DNA of 39,639 nucleotides, from the NCBI GenBank assembly GCA_944320975.1, contig CALUJM010000021.1:1-39639 (forward strand), in the 5' to 3' direction. Below the pieces are notes generated by a model that was given only the letters and a program-made list of their open reading frames with translations, was not told the origin of the DNA and made no database searches. Origin of the DNA: an uncultured Atopobiaceae bacterium. GTDB taxonomy: Bacteria > Actinomycetota > Coriobacteriia > Coriobacteriales > Atopobiaceae. Both the position numbers and the translations under genes were made by a program. The first letter of the stretch is position 1; every line of letters starts with the position of its first letter. Positions 35,527-39,639 of the stretch are shown piece by piece.

Positions 35527-36813
35527 TTAGCACGCGCCGGTCCCGCACATGAGCTCGATGATCGTCCGATCGGTCTCGCGCATGCCCTGGGCCGCGAGCA
35601 CGCCCACGTTGCGAATCGTGTTCTCCACGCCCTTGACCACGATGCCGTCGCCGCCGTAGAACTGCTTGCCCTGGCGCTGCATCTGCATGCCCAGAAGGCC
35701 TGCCTCCACGGCGCTCGCGATCTTGGCGGCGCAGCTCGCCTTGGCGCCATCACAGACCATGCCGGAGTCGATTGCGATGGCGTTGACCACCGTGTGTGCG
35801 ATCTCGTGCGCGCGCCCGCCGTAGAGGTAGGTGATGCCGGCCGCCGCGCCCGCTCCCGCGCTTGTGGCGCCGCAGTAGGCGGAGAGCCGGCCGATGCCGG
35901 TCTTGAGGTGAATGGTCACGAGGTTAGACACCACGAGCGCGCGCAGCAGCTCCTCATGGGAGACGCCAAGCTCCTGGGCGTAGACGATCACGGGCACGCT
36001 CGCCGTGAGGCCCTGGTTGCCGCTGCCGGAGTTGATGACCACGGGCAGCTCGCAGCCGCCCATGCGGGCGTCGGAGCCGGCGGCCGCCCACGCCTTGGCG
36101 CGGTTGGCCACGCCGTCGCCGTAGGCCTCGAGCAGAACCTTGCCGATGCCCGCGCCCCAGCTGCCGTGGAGGCCCTCCTGCGCGATGGCGGAGTTGCAAG
36201 CGATCTGACGCCCGAGGACCTGCTTGACGTCCTCGAGGTTCACCCCGCCCGCAAACTGGACGATCTTCTCGATGGAGAGGCAGCTGCGGTCCGTGCCCGC
36301 GTCCTTCTCGCCCGCACCCTCCTCGAAGGGCGTGTCGAGAAGAACCTCGCCGTCGCGCTCGATGCGGATGACGTTGGTGTGCGCGCCGGCGATCTCGCAG
36401 AACGCCGTGTGGGTGCCCGCCGTCACGCGCACCTGGATGTCGAAGATCCACGGGCGCTCGGAGGGTGTCACGGTGACGTCGTGCGCGGCGAGATAGTCGT
36501 GCGTCTCGGCGATTTCTTCGCCGGTAACGCCGGCCAGGACCTCGAGCTTGGCCTCGGCGTCCCCCGCGACCACGCCTGCCGCCGCGGCGGCCTCGATGCC
36601 GCGCGCGCCGCCCGTGTTGGGCACGACGACGCTCTTCACGTTCTTGATGATGTTGGCGGAGGCGGCCACGTCTACGCGCTCGGGCAGCGCACCGAGCGTC
36701 TGGCGCGCGAGCGCGGCGCAGTAGGCAACAGCGATGGGCTCGGTGCAGCCCATCGCGCAGACGAGCTCCTCCTCGAGAATGGCGACGTAGGTGTCGTAGG
36801 TCTCCCGGTCCAT
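35527..36813 (-). CDS. cyuA: L-cysteine desulfidase family protein (CyuA/YhaM, UPF0597)
   Basis: A 428-residue protein of the serine dehydratase-alpha-like family, in which CyuA degrades L-cysteine to pyruvate, ammonia and sulfide using a 4Fe-4S cluster. Motifs seen: CTEPIAVAYCAA (Cys23), ANIIKNVKSVVVPNTGG, GGCELPVVINSGSGNQG, SAYCGATSAGAGAAAGI and IDSGMVCDGAKASCAAK, with family-typical conserved cysteines. The ATG at 36813 (minus) follows GGAGGA (36818-36823). It is the only clear minus-strand gene, divergent from an amino-acid ABC transporter gene. The 277-nt intergenic space holds an inverted pair of palindromic elements. Substrate assignment rests on family resemblance. Confidence 0.88.
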   Translation of the reverse strand: MDRETYDTYVAILEEELVCAMGCTEPIAVAYCAALARQTLGALPERVDVAASANIIKNVKSVVVPNTGGARGIEAAAAAGVVAGDAEAKLEVLAGVTGEEIAETHDYLAAHDVTVTPSERPWIFDIQVRVTAGTHTAFCEIAGAHTNVIRIERDGEVLLDTPFEEGAGEKDAGTDRSCLSIEKIVQFAGGVNLEDVKQVLGRQIACNSAIAQEGLHGSWGAGIGKVLLEAYGDGVANRAKAWAAAGSDARMGGCELPVVINSGSGNQGLTASVPVIVYAQELGVSHEELLRALVVSNLVTIHLKTGIGRLSAYCGATSAGAGAAAGITYLYGGRAHEIAHTVVNAIAIDSGMVCDGAKASCAAKIASAVEAGLLGMQMQRQGKQFYGGDGIVVKGVENTIRNVGVLAAQGMRETDRTIIELMCGTGAC

Positions 36814-36843
36814 GGCATCCTCCAGATGATGCGGGTGATTCAA

Positions 36844-36918
36844 TTGCCGTGCAAAGGGGACAGGCACTTTTGCACGCCCCGTGGCCGTGCAAAAGTGCCT
36901 GTCCCCTTTGCACGGCAA
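36844..36918. repeat. perfect 33-bp inverted repeat with GACAG palindromes g and h
   Basis: Left arm 36844-36876 and right arm 36886-36918 are exact reverse complements, 9 nt apart. Each holds a 29-nt element, g (36848-36876, + strand) and h (36886-36914, minus strand), with arms CGTGCAAA and TTTTGCACG and the GACAG core. They lie in the 5' leader of the cysteine desulfidase gene, the only copies not placed after a stop codon. Confidence 0.96.
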
Positions 36919-37021
36919 CCCGTTACGGCGGTGTTTCCAGAATGGTAGCAGCTTGTGGTTCTTATCGTCCCGCGGTATCCTGCCGACGTGCGCGTAACTT
37001 TCTCGCATTAAGTTGCAAGGG

Positions 37022-37042
37022 GGAGGGGAATGGGTCCCCTCC
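37022..37042 (+). promoter_or_regulatory. perfect 8-bp stem in the leader of the ABC transporter operon
   Basis: GGAGGGGA (37022-37029) pairs with TCCCCTCC (37035-37042) around ATGGG. It lies 49 nt before the start of the binding protein gene, in a G-rich leader. It is not followed by a T-tract, so a leader-RNA role is more likely than termination. Confidence 0.5.
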
Positions 37043-37090
37043 GGTTGCGTCGCGCGGAAGGGGATTACTCAAAAAGGGAAAGGAACCACC

Positions 37091-38023
37091 ATGAAGGCCA
37101 CCCCGCACGTGTACGTATCTGACAGAGTCTCTCGCCGCGACTTCCTCAAGCTCTCGAGCCTCGTGGCGGGTATGGGAGGCGTGATGGTCCTTTCCGGCTG
37201 CGGCCCCGCCGCGCAGGAGCCCACCACGGATGACGCCAGCGACGCGGCAGATGACGCTGCCGACACCGCCGCCACGACCCTCGGCGACGGCAAGACCCTC
37301 CGTGTTGGCATGGAGGCCGCCTACGCCCCCTACAACTGGCAGGCGACCGAGGAGTCCGACACCACCATCCCCATCGAGAACGTCGAGGGCGCCTTCGCCG
37401 ACGGCTATGACGTGCAGATCGCCAAGCGCATCGCCGAGGAGCTGGGCATGGAGCCCGTCGCGGTGAAGATGGAGTTCGGCGCGCTCGTCGACTCCCTCAA
37501 CAACGGCACCATCGACATCATCTGCGCCGGCATGTCCGTCACCCCGGAGCGCGCCGAGTCTGCGGACTTCACCGACTCCTACATCGACGACGAGGTCATC
37601 ATCGTCGTCAAGAAGGACAGCGACTACGCCGACGCCACCAAGCTCTCCGACTTCTCCGGCGCCTCCGTCCTCGGCCAGAAGGACACCTTCTATGACGACC
37701 TCATCGAGGAGATCCCCGACGTCAACCACATGACGCCCGTCGCCACGGTGCCGCTCGTCGTCGACGCCATCGAGAACGGCACCTGCGACGCCATCACGTT
37801 CTCCTCGATGTCGCTGCCCAACCTGCTCGAGAACTACCCCGACCTCATGAAGGTCGAGCTCGAGGAGGGCGAGGGCTTCTCCGACCCGAGCAACCCGGAC
37901 AACGCGGCCATCGCCAAGGGCCAGGACGAGATGCTCGACCGTCTCAACGAGATCATCGCCGGCATCACCGAGGAGGAGCGCCTCGAGATGTGGCAGGATT
38001 GCATGGATCGCCAGCCTGCGTAA
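37091..38023 (+). CDS. Tat-exported amino-acid ABC transporter substrate-binding lipoprotein
   Basis: A 310-residue family-3 solute-binding protein. The signal has a full twin-arginine motif SRRDFLK (14-20) and a lipobox LSGC with Cys37, giving a Tat-exported lipoprotein anchored outside. The mature part has LRVGMEAAYAPYNW, GYDVQIAKRIAEELG, LNNGTIDIICAGMSVTPERAE and FTDSYIDDEVIIVV, the typical polar amino-acid-binding layout. ATG 37091 follows GGGAAAGGAA. Its stop codon overlaps a 29-nt repeat. The divergent cysteine desulfidase gene suggests cyst(e)ine as substrate; this is an inference. Permease and ATPase genes follow. Confidence 0.93.
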   Translation: MKATPHVYVSDRVSRRDFLKLSSLVAGMGGVMVLSGCGPAAQEPTTDDASDAADDAADTAATTLGDGKTLRVGMEAAYAPYNWQATEESDTTIPIENVEGAFADGYDVQIAKRIAEELGMEPVAVKMEFGALVDSLNNGTIDIICAGMSVTPERAESADFTDSYIDDEVIIVVKKDSDYADATKLSDFSGASVLGQKDTFYDDLIEEIPDVNHMTPVATVPLVVDAIENGTCDAITFSSMSLPNLLENYPDLMKVELEEGEGFSDPSNPDNAAIAKGQDEMLDRLNEIIAGITEEERLEMWQDCMDRQPA

Positions 38024-38051
38024 TTCAAAAGGGGACAGTCCCCTTTTGAAT
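38023..38051 (+). repeat. 29-nt GACAG palindrome, copy i
   Basis: Perfect 14-bp arms, ATTCAAAAGGGGAC and GTCCCCTTTTGAAT, around a central A at 38037. The first base is the last A of the preceding TAA stop. The AAAA and TTTT flanks of the GC stem could also make it a bidirectional terminator-like hairpin. Confidence 0.95.
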
Positions 38052-38067
38052 CATTTTCGATCCGAGC

Positions 38068-38093
38068 GGGGCGGGGGCCTTGGCCCTCGTCCC
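38068..38093 (+). promoter_or_regulatory. strong hairpin between binding protein and permease genes
   Basis: GGGGCGGGGGC (38068-38078) pairs with GCCCTCGTCCC (38083-38093) with two wobbles and a CTTG loop. There is no T-tract. Such stems between binding protein and permease genes often stabilise the first message and lower downstream expression. Confidence 0.5.
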
Positions 38094-38134
38094 GTTCACG
38101 GCGAAATGCCGACAAGAACTTCGAGGAGCCCTGA

Positions 38135-39295
38135 ATGTCAAAACTGCGTGACTTCGTGACGCGCGACCACCGCTACGTGCTGCTGGGCACGAGCGTCGTG
38201 GCGTTTCTCGGCATGCTGCTGTCGAGCTCGCCGCGCCCCGAGCTCTCCTTCCTAGCGAGCGCCTTCACCGTCGAGCTCGTGATGTACTACGTCCTGGTGG
38301 CGTGGCTCGTGCTCTCTGCCGTGGCGCTGCTGTTCAAGCTGACCCACTGGCACAACTACGCCGAGTCGGCGCCGTTCACCAAGCCTGCCGTGGCCCGCGC
38401 GCTGCGCGTGGGCTCCTACGTGATCTGGGCGATAGTCGCGGTTCTTCTCGTCGACCGCTGGGCCATGGGCCTGGCGAGCGCCTGGCAGGTGGCCGCCGCC
38501 GCGGAGAAGATGCCCGAGGACATGCTCGCCCAGGTGCTCTACATGTTCCAGCAGGGTCGCGACACCTATATCACCGGCATCATCACGACCATCGAGCTGG
38601 CAGTCTTTGGCACCCTGATCGCGTTTTTCCTGGCGCTGCTGCTGGTCTTTGCGCGCATCATGCAGATCGACCGCTCCGACAACGACTGCGTGCGCTTCTT
38701 CAAGAAGATCGGCGTGTGGTTTGCCAAAATCTACAGCACCGTGGTGCGCGGTACGCCGATGCTCGTCCAGGGCGTCATCATCTACTACGCGGGATTTGCC
38801 GTGGTGAGCGGCTTCGGCCTCAGCGTCAGCGAGACCAACGCCATCTGGTCGCGCTTTATCGCCGGCCTCGTGGTGGTGTCGCTCAACTCCACCGCCTACA
38901 TGATGGAGGTGCTGCGCGGCGGCATCGAGTCCGTGGACAAGGGGCAGATGGAGGCCGCTCGCTCGCTCGGCCTCTCGCAGTGGCAGGCCATGGTGCGGGT
39001 CGTCTTCCCGCAGGGCATCAAGTTCGCCATCCCCGGCCTCTCCAACGAGCTCGTCATCAACATCAAGGACTCGTCAGTCCTCTCCGTCATCGGCGTGTTC
39101 GACCTAGCCTTTGCCGCGTCCACGGTGGCCGGCATCTACTACAGGCAGCTCAACGCCTACCTCGTGGCCGCCGTGTTCTACCTCATCATGACGGCGATCG
39201 CGTCGTGGCTGCTCGGCAAGTTCGCCAAGCGCTTCAACGTGAAGACCGAGACCATGGGCAGCACGTCCGACCAGCCGGTGAAGGTGGAGGAGTAA
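38135..39295 (+). CDS. amino-acid ABC transporter permease with N-terminal membrane extension
   Basis: A 386-residue membrane protein, HisM/GlnP family. The transporter core begins near residue 145 (TYITGIITTIELAVFG) and contains the cytoplasmic EAA-type loop EAARSLGLSQWQAMVRVVFPQ, which contacts the ATPase, and RGTPMLVQ. The first ~140 residues add about three further hydrophobic segments (VVAFLGMLL, VLVAWLVLSAVALLF, YVIWAIVAVLLV) not found in typical 220-residue permeases. ATG 38135 follows CGAGGAG. The ATPase gene begins 3 nt after its stop. Confidence 0.92.
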   Translation: MSKLRDFVTRDHRYVLLGTSVVAFLGMLLSSSPRPELSFLASAFTVELVMYYVLVAWLVLSAVALLFKLTHWHNYAESAPFTKPAVARALRVGSYVIWAIVAVLLVDRWAMGLASAWQVAAAAEKMPEDMLAQVLYMFQQGRDTYITGIITTIELAVFGTLIAFFLALLLVFARIMQIDRSDNDCVRFFKKIGVWFAKIYSTVVRGTPMLVQGVIIYYAGFAVVSGFGLSVSETNAIWSRFIAGLVVVSLNSTAYMMEVLRGGIESVDKGQMEAARSLGLSQWQAMVRVVFPQGIKFAIPGLSNELVINIKDSSVLSVIGVFDLAFAASTVAGIYYRQLNAYLVAAVFYLIMTAIASWLLGKFAKRFNVKTETMGSTSDQPVKVEE

Positions 39296-39298
39296 GCC

Positions 39299-39639
39299 AT
39301 GAGCGAGAAGAACCTGAATGTCGCGGCCTCTGCCGGCGCCACTGACGCCTCCGCCGCCGAGCCCATGGTCCGCATCGAGGGCCTGCAGAAGAGCTTCGGC
39401 GACCTGGAGGTCCTGCGCGACATCAACCTCGACGTCATGCCCGGCCAGGTGGTCACGATCATCGGAGCCTCCGGCTCCGGCAAGTCGACGCTTCTGCGCT
39501 GCATCAACCTGCTCGAGACGCCCGACGCGGGCCATGTGTGGTTCCACGGCGCCGACCTCGCGGCCGAGCACGTGGACGTGAACCGCCTGCGCGAGAAGAT
39601 CGGCATGGTGTTCCAGGGCTTCAACCTGTTCAACAACAT
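39299..39639 (+). CDS. amino-acid ABC transporter ATP-binding protein, 5' part
   Basis: The first 113 codons of a GlnQ-type ATPase, cut by the window edge. Visible: MVRIEGLQKSFGDLEVLRDINLDV, Walker A GASGSGKST, and the Q-loop GMVFQGFNLF. The ABC signature and Walker B are beyond the end. ATG 39299 is 3 nt after the permease stop, with GGTGGAGGAG spanning the stop region as ribosome-binding site. A 20-residue Ala/Ser-rich lead precedes the ABC domain. Confidence 0.93.
   Translation, partial: MSEKNLNVAASAGATDASAAEPMVRIEGLQKSFGDLEVLRDINLDVMPGQVVTIIGASGSGKSTLLRCINLLETPDAGHVWFHGADLAAEHVDVNRLREKIGMVFQGFNLFNN

Noticed and set aside
35479..36948. A + strand open frame opposite cyuA
   Set aside because: The minus strand encodes a full cysteine desulfidase with ribosome-binding site; the + frame is its shadow.

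Overview
The window is high-GC, densely packed chromosomal DNA from an actinobacterium, most likely of class Coriobacteriia (Atopobiaceae, Olsenella-like). This placement rests on the overall gene style: Coriobacteria-type BTAD regulator, Tat-dependent lipoprotein, YitT next to prfB, a TsaB-RimI-TsaD triple fusion, and rubredoxin, reverse rubrerythrin and PerR as in an anaerobe. It is an inference from remembered families, not a database result. Almost all genes are on the + strand; the only clear minus-strand gene is a cysteine desulfidase (35527-36813).

Layout. 1-120: the 3' end of a 5S rRNA gene and its terminator, so an rRNA operon lies upstream. 328-3255: a large regulator with a degenerate P-loop and a C-terminal SARP-type DNA-binding/BTAD module. 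3387-10268: secA, prfB, a YitT transporter-like protein, ftsE and ftsX. 10437-13926: rnr (RNase R), a TPR protein and smpB. 13977-14702: a flavin reductase and a 46-residue mini-rubredoxin. 14902-17160: a secreted two-enzyme peptidoglycan hydrolase. 17347-17715: tmRNA (ssrA). With rnr and smpB nearby, the whole trans-translation toolkit sits within 7.3 kb. 17804-21460: a patatin-like phospholipase and a GH31 glycosidase. 21733-22572: rplM-rpsI. 22720-30463: a cell-wall and housekeeping series (glmM, glmS, acpS, nnr, alr, uracil-DNA glycosylase, tsaE). 30626-32105: perR, reverse rubrerythrin, a DUF3783 protein. 32311-35279: the tsaB-rimI-tsaD fusion and ogt. 35527-39639: cysteine desulfidase divergent from an amino-acid ABC transporter operon, cut by the window end.

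The most unusual signal is not a gene. Nine copies of a 29-nt palindromic element are spread over six intergenic sites, with a tenth decayed copy after smpB. Every copy has the pentamer GACAG at positions 12-16, so that an A is the exact centre. The arms differ between sites but remain self-complementary, up to 14 of 14 bp. The elements hug stop codons: one provides the last codon and stop of the patatin gene, one provides the stop of the tsaB-rimI-tsaD fusion and the start codon and first codons of ogt, and one shares the last base of a TAA. Three sites are inverted pairs, like the paired units of REP elements. Separate inverted-repeat families lie at 30476-30552, 32146-32230, 35281-35389 and 35418-35515. 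No transposase, integrase, CRISPR array or tRNA gene was seen.
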